NCBI GenBank assembly: GCA_035689115.1
Contig: DASSMA010000045.1
Span: 41,123-105,122, forward strand
Source: JAHFUS01 sp035689115
GTDB taxonomy: Bacteria; Actinomycetota; Acidimicrobiia; Acidimicrobiales; GCA-2861595
DNA: 64,000 nucleotides
Direction: 5' to 3'
Made by a program: the position numbers and the translations under genes. Positions within the stretch are counted from its first letter, which is position 1; each line of letters begins with the position of its first letter. Shown here in pieces: positions 19,579-29,084 of the stretch. The notes below the pieces were generated by a model. The model made no database searches, was not told the origin of the DNA, and saw only the letters and a list, made by a program, of their open reading frames with translations.

Positions 19579-19584
19579 TAGCTT
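19579..19584 (+). promoter_or_regulatory. candidate -10 box for glgP
   Basis: TAGCTT lies eight bases before the ATG of glgP and there is no ribosome site, as expected for a leaderless message. No convincing -35 was seen. Confidence 0.35.
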
Positions 19585-19592
19585 CTCTGCCG

Positions 19593-22124
19593 ATGAAGGC
19601 ACTGCGCAGCTTCACCGTCCGGGCCAAGCTCCCGCCGGCCCTGGCCCCGCTCCACGAGCTGGCGATGAACCTCCAGTGGTCGTGGGACGGCCACACGCGC
19701 AACCTGTTCCGGTGGATCGACCCGGCGGCGTGGGAGGTCACCGGGCACGACCCCGTGCGCCTCCTCGGCATGGTGGGCAGGGACCGCCTGGAGGCCCTCA
19801 CCGGCGACCGGGCCTTCATGAGCTTCCTCACCGAGGTGCACAGCGACCTCCAGGCCAGCCTCCGGGCGCCGACGTGGTTCCAGGACCGCCCGGCCGGCGC
19901 CCTGCGGGCGGTGGCCTACTTCTCGCCCGAGTTCGGCATCGCCGAGGCGCTCCCCCAGTACTCGGGCGGCCTCGGCGTGCTCGCCGGCGACCACCTGAAG
20001 GCGGCCAGCCAGCTGGGCGTGCCCCTCGCCGGCGTCGGGCTGTTCTACCGGCAGGGCTACTTCCGCCAGGAGCTCAACGCCGACGGCTGGCAGCAGGAGC
20101 GCTACCCCAGCCTCGACCCGCATGCCATGGCGCTCACCCTGGTCGAAGGCGTCCACGTCGCCGTCGAGCTCGACGGGGCGCCGCTCTCCGCCCAGATCTG
20201 GCGGGCCGACGTCGGCCGCATCAAGCTCTACCTTCTCGACGCCGACATCGACGACAACACGCCCGAGGGCCGCCTGGTCACCGACCGGCTCTACGGCGGC
20301 GGCACCGAGCACCGGCTGCGCCAGGAGATCCTCCTCGGCATCGGCGGGGTGCGGGCCCTCACGGCGGTCGGGCAGGAGACCCAGGTCTTCCACACCAACG
20401 AGGGCCACGCCGGCTTCCTCGGGCTCGAGCGCATCCGCCAGCTGATCACCGACGAGGGCCTCACGTTCGCCGAGGCGGTGGAGGCGGTCCGCGCCGCCAC
20501 CATCTTCACCACTCACACACCGGTGCCGGCCGGCATCGACCGTTTCCCGCGCGACCTCATGGAGCGGTACTTCTCGAAGTGGGCCGACGAGTGCGGACTC
20601 GAGTTCGACGACGTGATGCGGCTCGGCCAATTCCCCGACGACCCGCCGGACAGCCCGTTCAACATGGCGGTGATGGGCCTGCGCCTGGCCGGGATGTCGA
20701 ACGGCGTGTCCCGCCTGCACGGCCACGTGAGCCGCACCATGTTCTCCGGGCTGTGGCCCGCCATCCCGGCCGAGGAGGCGCCGGTCACGTCGGTCACCAA
20801 CGGCGTCCACGCCCGCACGTGGGTGTCCGACGACATGGACGACCTGCTGGCCCGCCACCTGGTCCCGGCCTGGGACGAGGCCGACGCCGGCATGTGGTCA
20901 CGGCTCGAGAACGCGCGCGACGACGAGCTGTGGCGCGTCCGGGAGCAGAACCGGGAGCGGCTGGTGGGCTTCGTGCGCCAGCGGCTCCGCGACACCGCCC
21001 TGGCGCGGGGGGTCAGCGAGTCCGACGTGGCCTGGTGCGACGAGGTGTTCGACCCCCGCGCCCTCACCATCGGCTTCGCCCGCCGCTTCGCCGCCTACAA
21101 GCGGGCCACCCTGCTCCTGTCCCAGCCCGAGCGCCTCCGGGGCCTGCTCCTGTCCACCGACCGCCCGATGCAGATCGTGTTCGCCGGCAAGGCCCACCCG
21201 GCCGACGACATCGGCAAGGAGATGATCCGCCAGATCGTCCAGTTCTCCCGCGATCCCACCATCCGCCACCGCATCGCCTTCGTCGAGGACTACGACATCG
21301 CCGTCGCCCGTACATTGCTCCAGGGCTGCGACGTGTGGCTCAACACCCCGCGCCGGCCCCTGGAGGCGTGCGGCACCAGCGGCGAGAAGGCCGCCCTCAA
21401 CGGCGCCCTCAACTGCTCCATCAAGGACGGCTGGTGGGACGAGATGTTCGACCGGGAGAACGGGTGGGCCATCTCGTCGGCGGAGACCTACGACGACGTG
21501 GCCCGCCGCGACCACGTCGAGGCCAACAGCCTCTTCGACATCCTCGAGCACCAGATCGTGCCCCTCTTCTACGAGCGGGTCGAGGGCGTGGTGCCCCGCC
21601 GGTGGGTACGCCGCATCAAGACGTCGCTGATCTCCCTCGGCCCGCGGGTCACGGCGTCCCGCATGGTGCGCGACTACGTGGAGCACCTCTACGAGCCCAC
21701 CGCCATGCGGGCCGACGCCGTGGCTGCCTCCGGGCACGCCCGGGCCCGCACCCTCACCGCCTGGAAGCGCCGGGTCGAGTCGTACTGGAACGAGGTCACC
21801 GTCGACTCGGTGGAGAGCGACTCCGGCGTGGCCGACCTGGGCGGCGAGCGGGAGGTCCGGGCCCTCGTCTCCCTCGGCCGGCTCACCGACGACGACGTCG
21901 CCGTCCAGTTGCTGGTCGGCCGGGTGGGCCCCAGCGACGAGCTGATCGACCCGTCGAAGATCGTCATGACCCTGATGGGACCCGACGACTCGCCCGGCCG
22001 GCACCGCTACACCGGCCGGTTCAGCCTCGAACAGGCTGGCCGGTACGGCTACACCGTGCGGGTGGTTCCGTCCCATCCGGACCTGCCGTCGCCCGTCGAG
22101 ATGGGCTGCATGACCTGGGCGTAG
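19593..22124 (+). CDS. glgP: alpha-glucan (glycogen/maltodextrin) phosphorylase
   Basis: It releases glucose-1-phosphate from alpha-glucan. The 843-residue protein belongs to the short, archaeal/actinobacterial-type phosphorylases. It has an N-terminal DUF3417-like segment (LHELAMNLQWSWDGHT), the YFSPEFGI and YSGGLGVLAGDHLK motifs, FHTNEGHAGFLGLERI, and THTPVPAGIDRFP. The C-terminal half has FAGKAHPADDIGKEMI and the phosphate/PLP-site region CGTSGEKAALNGALN. It is divergent from the glgE block and complements it as the breakdown enzyme. Confidence 0.94.
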   Translation: MKALRSFTVRAKLPPALAPLHELAMNLQWSWDGHTRNLFRWIDPAAWEVTGHDPVRLLGMVGRDRLEALTGDRAFMSFLTEVHSDLQASLRAPTWFQDRPAGALRAVAYFSPEFGIAEALPQYSGGLGVLAGDHLKAASQLGVPLAGVGLFYRQGYFRQELNADGWQQERYPSLDPHAMALTLVEGVHVAVELDGAPLSAQIWRADVGRIKLYLLDADIDDNTPEGRLVTDRLYGGGTEHRLRQEILLGIGGVRALTAVGQETQVFHTNEGHAGFLGLERIRQLITDEGLTFAEAVEAVRAATIFTTHTPVPAGIDRFPRDLMERYFSKWADECGLEFDDVMRLGQFPDDPPDSPFNMAVMGLRLAGMSNGVSRLHGHVSRTMFSGLWPAIPAEEAPVTSVTNGVHARTWVSDDMDDLLARHLVPAWDEADAGMWSRLENARDDELWRVREQNRERLVGFVRQRLRDTALARGVSESDVAWCDEVFDPRALTIGFARRFAAYKRATLLLSQPERLRGLLLSTDRPMQIVFAGKAHPADDIGKEMIRQIVQFSRDPTIRHRIAFVEDYDIAVARTLLQGCDVWLNTPRRPLEACGTSGEKAALNGALNCSIKDGWWDEMFDRENGWAISSAETYDDVARRDHVEANSLFDILEHQIVPLFYERVEGVVPRRWVRRIKTSLISLGPRVTASRMVRDYVEHLYEPTAMRADAVAASGHARARTLTAWKRRVESYWNEVTVDSVESDSGVADLGGEREVRALVSLGRLTDDDVAVQLLVGRVGPSDELIDPSKIVMTLMGPDDSPGRHRYTGRFSLEQAGRYGYTVRVVPSHPDLPSPVEMGCMTWA

Positions 22125-22160
22125 GGCTTCGGCCGGTGCGCCGGTGGGTACCTGGAACCC

Positions 22161-22487
22161 ATGAGCAACCGCCCACCGGACACCAACGTCGCGGAGTACC
22201 GGGAAGCATCGATCAACGCCGCCCAGGTGCGGGCGCGCCGGGCCGAGGAGCGCGCCGGCCACGCCGTCGAGCGGGCCGAGGAAGCCCGCGCCAAGGCCGG
22301 TTCGTCGCGGACCCCAGGGGCGCGGCTGCGCCACCTGCAGGAGGCCGCCCGCATGGAGCATGCGGTCGAGTTCCACCGGGACGCCGCCCAGCTCCAGTGG
22401 CACCACGTGGCCGACGAGTCGGCCCGGCAGCGCACCGCGGAGCGGCGAACATCCGGCGGGCCGGGGGTGGAGGAGCACACGAGCTGA
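22161..22487 (+). CDS. small charged helical hypothetical protein
   Basis: A 108-residue protein with an Ala/Arg/Glu-rich pattern (VRARRAEERAGHAVERAEEARAKA) that suggests a long helix or coiled coil in the middle, with disordered ends. There are no cysteines or membrane segments. It follows glgP by 36 bases and precedes the small protein at 22498 by 10, so the three may share a transcript. Function is unknown. Confidence 0.6.
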   Translation: MSNRPPDTNVAEYREASINAAQVRARRAEERAGHAVERAEEARAKAGSSRTPGARLRHLQEAARMEHAVEFHRDAAQLQWHHVADESARQRTAERRTSGGPGVEEHTS

Positions 22488-22497
22488 GGAGGTAGCC

Positions 22498-22821
22498 ATG
22501 CCCGACGCCTGGAGCGACAAGCGCGAGCGGCAGTACGAACACATCCGCGAGGGGCTTCTCGACCGCGGCGAGAAGGAGGAGACCGCCAAGGAGATCGCCG
22601 CCCGGACCGTCAACAAGGAACGGGCGAGAGCCGGCGAGGCGAAGGAGGCGAGCAGCAGCTCGATCCGCGACATCTCGTCGGGCCGCCGCGGAGGGCTGCG
22701 GTCCCACCGCGGCCCGGGTGGCCGCACCCGCGACCAGCTCTACAACGAGGCGCGGCAGAAGAACATCAAGGGCCGCTCGAAGATGACCAAGGCCCAGCTG
22801 GAGGAGGCCGTCGGCCGGTAG
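22498..22821 (+). CDS. small basic protein, plasmid-stabilisation / Rho-N-like type
   Basis: A 107-residue protein starting MPDAWSDKRERQYEHIREGL, a form common in actinobacteria and often labelled plasmid stabilisation protein. It has an AARTVNKERAR helix, a Gly/Arg-rich linker, and a C-terminal Rho-N/SAP-like helix pair (TRDQLYNEARQKNIKGRSKMTKAQLEEAV), which suggests nucleic-acid binding. GAGGAGGTAGCC before the ATG is a strong ribosome site. The name is historical; no toxin partner is seen beside it. Confidence 0.75.
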   Translation: MPDAWSDKRERQYEHIREGLLDRGEKEETAKEIAARTVNKERARAGEAKEASSSSIRDISSGRRGGLRSHRGPGGRTRDQLYNEARQKNIKGRSKMTKAQLEEAVGR

Positions 22822-22830
22822 TTCTTCCGC

Positions 22831-23829
22831 CTAGCCGAAATCGATCGCCGAGAACTCCCTTAGCTTCTCGAGGTGGTGGCGGGCGTCGACCTGGCGCACC
22901 GTGCCCGTCTTCGAGCGCATGACCAGCGACTGGGTCGTCGCGCCCTTGCGGTCGTAGTGGACGCCCTTCAGCATCTCGCCGTCGGTGACCCCGGTGGCGG
23001 AGAAGAAGCAGTTGTCGCCGCGGACCAGGTCGTCGGTGAAGAGCACCTTGTCGAGGTCGTCGCCCGCCTCGAGCGAGGCCCGGCGCTGCTCGTCGGTGAG
23101 CGGGTGCAGCTTGCCCTGGAGCTCGCCGCCCATGCACTTGAGGGCGGCGGCCGAGATGACGCCCTCGGGCGTGCCGCCGATGCCCATGAGGATGTCGGCG
23201 CCGGCCTCCGGCCAGGCGGTGGAGATGGCGCCGGCCACGTCGCCGTCCTGGATGAGGCGGATGCGGGCGCCGGCGGCCCGGATCTCGGCGATCAGGTCGT
23301 CGTGGCGGGGGCGGGCGAGGACCACGACGGTGACGTCGCGCACCGACTTGCCCAGCGCCTTGGCCACCTCGTGGAGGTTGTCGGTGGCGGAGGCGGAGAT
23401 GTCGATGGCGCCCTTGGCCTCGGGCCCGACCGCCATCTTGTTCATGTAGAAGGTGGCGCCGGGGTCGAACATGGCCCCCCGCTCGGCCACGGCGAGCACC
23501 GACAGGGCGTTGCCCCGCCCGAGCGAGGTGAGGGTGGTGCCCTCCACGGGGTCGACGGCGATGTCGACCTGGGGGGGCGTGCCGTTGCCCACCCGCTCGC
23601 CGTTGTAGAGCATCGGCGCCTCGTCCTTCTCGCCCTCGCCGATGACGATGATCCCGTCCATCGACACGGTCTGGAGGAGGACGCGCATGGCGTCGACCGC
23701 GGCCCCGTCGGCCCGTTCCTTGTCGCCTCGGCCCACCCAGCGGGCGGCGGCCAGGGCCGCCACTTCGGTGACCCTGACCAGTTCCATGGCCAGGTTGCGG
23801 TCGGGAGCCTGCTTCTCCGCTGCGTTCAT
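22831..23829 (-). CDS. glpX: class II fructose-1,6-bisphosphatase GlpX
   Basis: It converts fructose-1,6-bisphosphate to fructose-6-phosphate in gluconeogenesis. The 332-residue protein has the lithium-sensitive phosphatase metal-site motifs GEGEKDEAPMLYNGE and DPVEGTTLTSLG. It also shows FYMNKMAVG, ILMGIGGTPEGV and RGDNCFFSATGVTDGEML, all typical of GlpX. The ATG at 23829 is preceded by TACATT, suggesting a leaderless transcript. It converges on the small basic gene. Confidence 0.95.
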   Translation of the reverse strand: MNAAEKQAPDRNLAMELVRVTEVAALAAARWVGRGDKERADGAAVDAMRVLLQTVSMDGIIVIGEGEKDEAPMLYNGERVGNGTPPQVDIAVDPVEGTTLTSLGRGNALSVLAVAERGAMFDPGATFYMNKMAVGPEAKGAIDISASATDNLHEVAKALGKSVRDVTVVVLARPRHDDLIAEIRAAGARIRLIQDGDVAGAISTAWPEAGADILMGIGGTPEGVISAAALKCMGGELQGKLHPLTDEQRRASLEAGDDLDKVLFTDDLVRGDNCFFSATGVTDGEMLKGVHYDRKGATTQSLVMRSKTGTVRQVDARHHLEKLREFSAIDFG

Positions 23830-23837
23830 GGGCAGGG

Positions 23838-23843
23838 AATGTA
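23838..23843 (-). promoter_or_regulatory. candidate -10 box for glpX
   Basis: On the minus strand TACATT lies eight bases before the glpX ATG, with no ribosome-binding site between. This fits a leaderless start within the 57-bp divergent gap to the mutase gene. Confidence 0.35.
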
Positions 23844-23886
23844 GCCGGGCCGAAAGATTGCCCTCCATTTGGGCGACACTTAGAAG

Positions 23887-25515
23887 GTGAGCACGCGGGA
23901 GGAGTGGGAGGAGCAGGCGGCCGTTCGCCCGCTCCGGGACGCCGACTTCGAGACCATGTCCGGCATACCGCTCGAACCGGTCTACGGGCCGGACGACGGG
24001 CTCTTCCCGGGCCAATTCCCTTATACCCGCGGCCCCTACGCGTCCATGTACCGCTCGAAGCTCTGGACCATGCGGATGTTCGCCGGCTTCGGCACGGCGG
24101 CCGACACCAACGCCCGGTTCAAGGAGATCCTGCGGGCCGGCGGGGACGGCCTGTCCACCGCCTTCGACCTCCCCACCCTGATGGGCCGCGACTCCGACGA
24201 CCCGGCGTCGCTGGGCGAGGTGGGCAAGGCGGGGGTGGCCGTCGACACGGTGGAGGACATGGAGGACCTCTTCGCCGGCATCGACCTGGGCCGGGTCACC
24301 ACGTCGATGACGATCAACTCGCCGGCCGCCATCCTCCTCGCCATGTACGTGGCGGTGGCGGAGAAGGCGGGTGTCGAGCGCAGTCGCCTGGGCGGCACCC
24401 TCCAGAACGACATCCTGAAGGAGTACCAGGCCCAGAAGGAGTACATCTTCCCGCCCCGGCCCAGCCTCCGGCTGGTCACCGACGTGGTGCGGTTCACCAC
24501 CGCAGAAATGCCGGCGTGGCACCCGATCTCTGTGTCCGGCTACCACATCCGGGAGGCCGGCTCCACGGCCGCCCAGGAGCTGGCCTTCACGGTGGCCAAC
24601 GGGTTCGCCTACGTGGAGGCGGCCCTCCGCACCGGGCTCGACGTCGAGGCGTTCGCCCCCCGGCTGAGCTTCTTCTTCAACGCCCACATCGATTTCTTCG
24701 AGGAGATCGGCAAGTACCGGGCGGCCCGGCGCATCTGGGCCCGGTGGATGCGGGACCGCTACGGGGCCACGAGCGAGCGGGCCCTGCGGCTGCGCTTCCA
24801 CACCCAGACGGCCGGCGTGTCCCTCACCGCCCAGCAGACCGAGGTCAACATCGCCCGGGTCGCGATCGAGGCCCTGGCCGGCGTGCTGGGCGGCACCCAG
24901 AGCCTGCACACCGACGCCTACGACGAGGCGCTGGCCCTGCCCACCGAGCGAGCCGCCCGCATCGCCCTGCGCACCCAGCAGGTGATCGCCCACGAGACCG
25001 GCGTGGCCCACGTCTGCGACCCGCTGGGCGGCTCGTGGTTCGTGGAGTCGATCACCGACGAGCTGGAGCGCCAGGCCGAGGAGGTGTTCGCCCACCTCGA
25101 CCGGCTGGGCGACGGCTCCATCCTCGACGGAGTGGTGGTGGCCATCGAGTCGGGCTGGTTCCAGGGCGAGATCGCCGACGCCGCCTACCGCTTCGAGAAG
25201 AAGGTGGCCGCCGGCCGGCGGGTGGTCGTCGGCGTCAACCGCTTCACCGAGACCGACGACACCCCCACACCCATCCTCTCCATCGGCCCGGAGGTCGAGG
25301 AGTGCCAGCGATCGCGCCTGGCCCGGGTCCGGGCCGGCCGGGACTCCACCGCGGTGTCCTCCTGCCTGGCGGCGGTGCGGGAGGCGGCCGGGCGGCCCGA
25401 GGTCAACCTGGTGCCGCCCATCCTCGACGCAGTGCGGGCCCACGCCAGCGTCGGCGAGATCGTCGACGCCCTGGCCACCGAGTTCGGCCGCTGGACCGAG
25501 GACCCCGTGCTTTGA
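23887..25515 (+). CDS. B12-dependent acyl-CoA mutase large subunit, isobutyryl-CoA mutase-like
   Basis: A 542-residue barrel domain of the methylmalonyl-CoA mutase family without the C-terminal B12-binding domain, so it needs a separate small subunit, not present here. Conserved parts include FPYTRGPYASMY, AFDLPTLMGRDSD, TLQNDILKEY, ISVSGYHIREAGSTAAQELAF and LGGTQSLHTDAYDEAL. Two specificity positions read Phe65 (WTMRMFAGF) and Gln183 (YQAQKEYIFPP). Their spacing of 118 equals that of Tyr89/Arg207 in methylmalonyl-CoA mutase, and Phe/Gln is the isobutyryl-CoA mutase pair. General annotation as methylmalonyl-CoA mutase is therefore probably wrong. Confidence 0.9.
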   Translation: MSTREEWEEQAAVRPLRDADFETMSGIPLEPVYGPDDGLFPGQFPYTRGPYASMYRSKLWTMRMFAGFGTAADTNARFKEILRAGGDGLSTAFDLPTLMGRDSDDPASLGEVGKAGVAVDTVEDMEDLFAGIDLGRVTTSMTINSPAAILLAMYVAVAEKAGVERSRLGGTLQNDILKEYQAQKEYIFPPRPSLRLVTDVVRFTTAEMPAWHPISVSGYHIREAGSTAAQELAFTVANGFAYVEAALRTGLDVEAFAPRLSFFFNAHIDFFEEIGKYRAARRIWARWMRDRYGATSERALRLRFHTQTAGVSLTAQQTEVNIARVAIEALAGVLGGTQSLHTDAYDEALALPTERAARIALRTQQVIAHETGVAHVCDPLGGSWFVESITDELERQAEEVFAHLDRLGDGSILDGVVVAIESGWFQGEIADAAYRFEKKVAAGRRVVVGVNRFTETDDTPTPILSIGPEVEECQRSRLARVRAGRDSTAVSSCLAAVREAAGRPEVNLVPPILDAVRAHASVGEIVDALATEFGRWTEDPVL

Positions 25516-25523
25516 TCTGACCC

Positions 25524-27263
25524 ATGGATGTCGAGCCCCTGCCGGCCGCGGCCTGCGCCGGCGGCCGGTCGCTGTCCGAGCCGGTGCTGAGCCCGGACGG
25601 GTCGGAGGTGGCCTTCGTGGCCGGCGACGAGGACGGGTCCCGGGTCGTCGTGGTCCCCACCGCCGGCGGCCCCGAGCGGGTGGTCGCCGCCGACCCCGAG
25701 CCTGCCGGCCGGGGCGGCGTCCTCGCCTGGGTCGACGGTGGCATCGCCTACGTCACGCGCGACGGCGGCATCTGCCTGTCCCGAGTACATAGGGTGCGGA
25801 ATCCGCACCCTATGTACTCGGGGTCGGGGGCCGCCGCCCTGGCCGCCTCGCCCGACGGCCGGCGGCTGGCGTTCGTGGACGACACGCGGGCGGTGTCGGT
25901 GGTGGCAGCGGTCGGCGGCGACGTGGAGGTGGTGGCGGCCGGCGCCGACTTCGCCCTCGACCCGTCGTGGGCGCCGGACGGGCGGCTGGCCTGGCAGGAG
26001 TGGGACGTGCCGGCGATGCCGTGGGACGAGAGCCGGGTCGCGGTGGACGGGAAGCCGGTCGCCGGCGGGCCGGACGTGGCGGTGCAGGAGCCCCGCTGGT
26101 CGCCCGACGGCTCGTCGCTCGCCTACCTGTCCGACGCCGGCGGGTGGCAGAACCTCTGGGTGGGCGGCCGGCCGCTGGTGGCCGAGGAGCGCGAGCACGG
26201 GGGGCCGGCATGGGGGCCGGGGCTCCGGTCCTTCGCCTGGTCGCCCGACGGGCGGGAGATCGCCTTCTGCCGCAACGAGGCCGGCTTCGGCGTGCTGTGC
26301 GTGGCCGACGTGGCCACCGGGTCGGTGCGCGAGCTGTCCCGGGGCGTCCACTCCTCCATCACCTGGGCCGGCGACACCATCGCCTGCCTGCGCAGCGGGG
26401 CCCGCACGCCGACCTCGGTCGTCGCTGTCGACCCGGCCACCGGGGCGCGGCGGGTCCTGGCCACCGGACCGTCCGGCGACCTGGCGGCGGCCGCCGCCTG
26501 GATGCCCGAGCCGGAGGTCGTGTCCTGGGAGGGCGACGACGGGGCGGTGGTGCGGGGCCGTCTGTGGCGGCCGCCGGCGGGCGACGACCCGCCCCCGCTG
26601 CTGGTGTGGGCCCACGGCGGCCCGACGGGCCAGTTCCGGGTGATCTTCGACGACGACGCGGCGTTCTTCCTGAGCCGCGGGTTCGCCGTGCTGCACCCCG
26701 ACCAGCGGGGGTCCACCGGGTGGGGCCGGGGCTGGGCCCAGGCGCTGCGGGGCGGGTGGTGCGACGTCGACGTGGCCGACGTGGCGGCCGGCGCCCGGGC
26801 GGCGGTGGAACGGGGCTGGGGCCACCCCGACCGGCTGGTGGCGGTGGGGTCCTCGTCGGGCGGCACGGTGGCCCTCCTCGCCGCCGCGCTGGAGCCCGAC
26901 CGTTGGGCGGGAGTCGTCGCCCTGTACCCGGTGGCCGACCTGCTCGACCTGGTGGCCGCCACCCACCGCTACGAGGCCCACTACCCCGTCCGGCTCATCG
27001 GGCCGCTGCCCGAGGCGGCCGGCCTCTACCGGGACCGGTCCCCGCTGGCGGTCGCCGACCGCATCACCGCTCCCGTCCTGCTCCTCCACGGCGCCGACGA
27101 CCCGGTGGTGCCGGCGGCCCAGTCCGAGCGGCTGGCCGGCGCCCTGCGGTCGGCGGAACACCACGTCTACGCCGGCGAGAAGCACGGGTGGCGGTCGCCG
27201 GCCACCGCCCGCGACGCGTTGGAGCGCACGGCCACCTTCGTATCTGCTGCAATGGCGCGATGA
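25524..27263 (+). CDS. S9 family (prolyl oligopeptidase-like) serine peptidase
   Basis: A 579-residue protein with an N-terminal beta-propeller (repeated SPDGSEVAFV, ASPDGRRLAFV, SPDGSSLAYL and SPDGREIAFC) and a C-terminal alpha/beta-hydrolase domain. The catalytic Ser is in VGSSSGGTVALL (about residue 442), the Asp in LLHGADDPVVPA and the His in GEKHGW. No signal peptide is seen, so it is probably cytoplasmic and cleaves small peptides or acyl-peptides. Codons 86-100 are wholly made of a 45-bp palindromic repeat. Its stop overlaps the next gene as ATGA. Confidence 0.9.
   Translation: MDVEPLPAAACAGGRSLSEPVLSPDGSEVAFVAGDEDGSRVVVVPTAGGPERVVAADPEPAGRGGVLAWVDGGIAYVTRDGGICLSRVHRVRNPHPMYSGSGAAALAASPDGRRLAFVDDTRAVSVVAAVGGDVEVVAAGADFALDPSWAPDGRLAWQEWDVPAMPWDESRVAVDGKPVAGGPDVAVQEPRWSPDGSSLAYLSDAGGWQNLWVGGRPLVAEEREHGGPAWGPGLRSFAWSPDGREIAFCRNEAGFGVLCVADVATGSVRELSRGVHSSITWAGDTIACLRSGARTPTSVVAVDPATGARRVLATGPSGDLAAAAAWMPEPEVVSWEGDDGAVVRGRLWRPPAGDDPPPLLVWAHGGPTGQFRVIFDDDAAFFLSRGFAVLHPDQRGSTGWGRGWAQALRGGWCDVDVADVAAGARAAVERGWGHPDRLVAVGSSSGGTVALLAAALEPDRWAGVVALYPVADLLDLVAATHRYEAHYPVRLIGPLPEAAGLYRDRSPLAVADRITAPVLLLHGADDPVVPAAQSERLAGALRSAEHHVYAGEKHGWRSPATARDALERTATFVSAAMAR
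25779..25823. repeat. 45-bp palindromic repeat, copy B, inside a coding sequence
   Basis: The 21-bp arms and a 3-base loop (AAT) match copies A and C in the core CGAGTACATAGGGTGCGG; only the outermost base pair is changed. It starts exactly on a codon boundary of the S9 peptidase gene and adds 15 codons (SRVHRVRNPHPMYSG) between propeller strands, keeping the frame open. Confidence 0.95.
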
Positions 27264-27838
27264 CCACGACCTTCTGTCCCAAGTGCGGCGCCGAGTACGA
27301 GCACGGCGTGGCCGTGTGCAGCGAGTGCGGGGTCCTCGTGGCCGACGACAACATCGTCCAGTACGAGATGGACGGCTGGGAGGAGGGCGAGCGCAACGCC
27401 CTCGACACCATGCTCACCAGCGAGGAGATCGCCCACCGCTGGGAGGGCGACGACCTGGTGGTCCTGGAGGACGCCGAGGACCAGGTCGACGCGATCATGG
27501 ACCGGGTCGAGTTCCCCGACGCCCTCGAGGCGGTGCCGGACGAGGAGGAGGACGACGTCGACGACGAGGCGGTCTACGCCGTGATGTCCAACCTGTTCGT
27601 GGCCGCCGACCGCCTGGCCGACGACCACTCGGTCGAGGTCGAGACGGCCGGCGAGCTGGCCATGGCCGCCGCCGCGGCGGCGGCCGCCCCCGCTCCCTAC
27701 GGCGTGGAGCCGGCCGTGTGGAAGCAGGTCCAGCAGCTGTCGCACACCATCGTGGAGTCGATCGAGGCGGAGGCCGACGACGAGGTCGTGCTCCGCGACG
27801 CCGCCGCCCTGCGCGACCTGTTGCGCCGCTTCGTCTGA
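27260..27838 (+). CDS. zinc-ribbon protein with acidic C-terminal region
   Basis: A 192-residue protein beginning MTTTFCPKCGAEYEHGVAVCSECG, a CxxC-x12-CxxC zinc ribbon. A segment that resembles a small signal-transducing DUF2007-like domain (TMLTSEEIAHRWEGDDLVVLEDAEDQVDAIMD) follows, then a very acidic linker and a helical C-terminus. Its ATG overlaps the peptidase stop by four bases, so the two are translationally coupled. Function is unknown; regulatory or adaptor roles are possible. Confidence 0.78.
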   Translation: MTTTFCPKCGAEYEHGVAVCSECGVLVADDNIVQYEMDGWEEGERNALDTMLTSEEIAHRWEGDDLVVLEDAEDQVDAIMDRVEFPDALEAVPDEEEDDVDDEAVYAVMSNLFVAADRLADDHSVEVETAGELAMAAAAAAAAPAPYGVEPAVWKQVQQLSHTIVESIEAEADDEVVLRDAAALRDLLRRFV

Positions 27839-27851
27839 CGCCGATCGGCGG

Positions 27852-29027
<1,176 letters not shown>

Positions 29028-29084
29028 GGGGCCTCCTTGGGTCGTAGTGCCCTCATTCCCCGGCGGCCGGATGCCAACCTACGA

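Noticed and set aside
22498..22821. Toxin-antitoxin or plasmid partition gene
   Set aside because: The family name plasmid stabilisation protein is historical; no toxin partner, plasmid gene or partition site is nearby.
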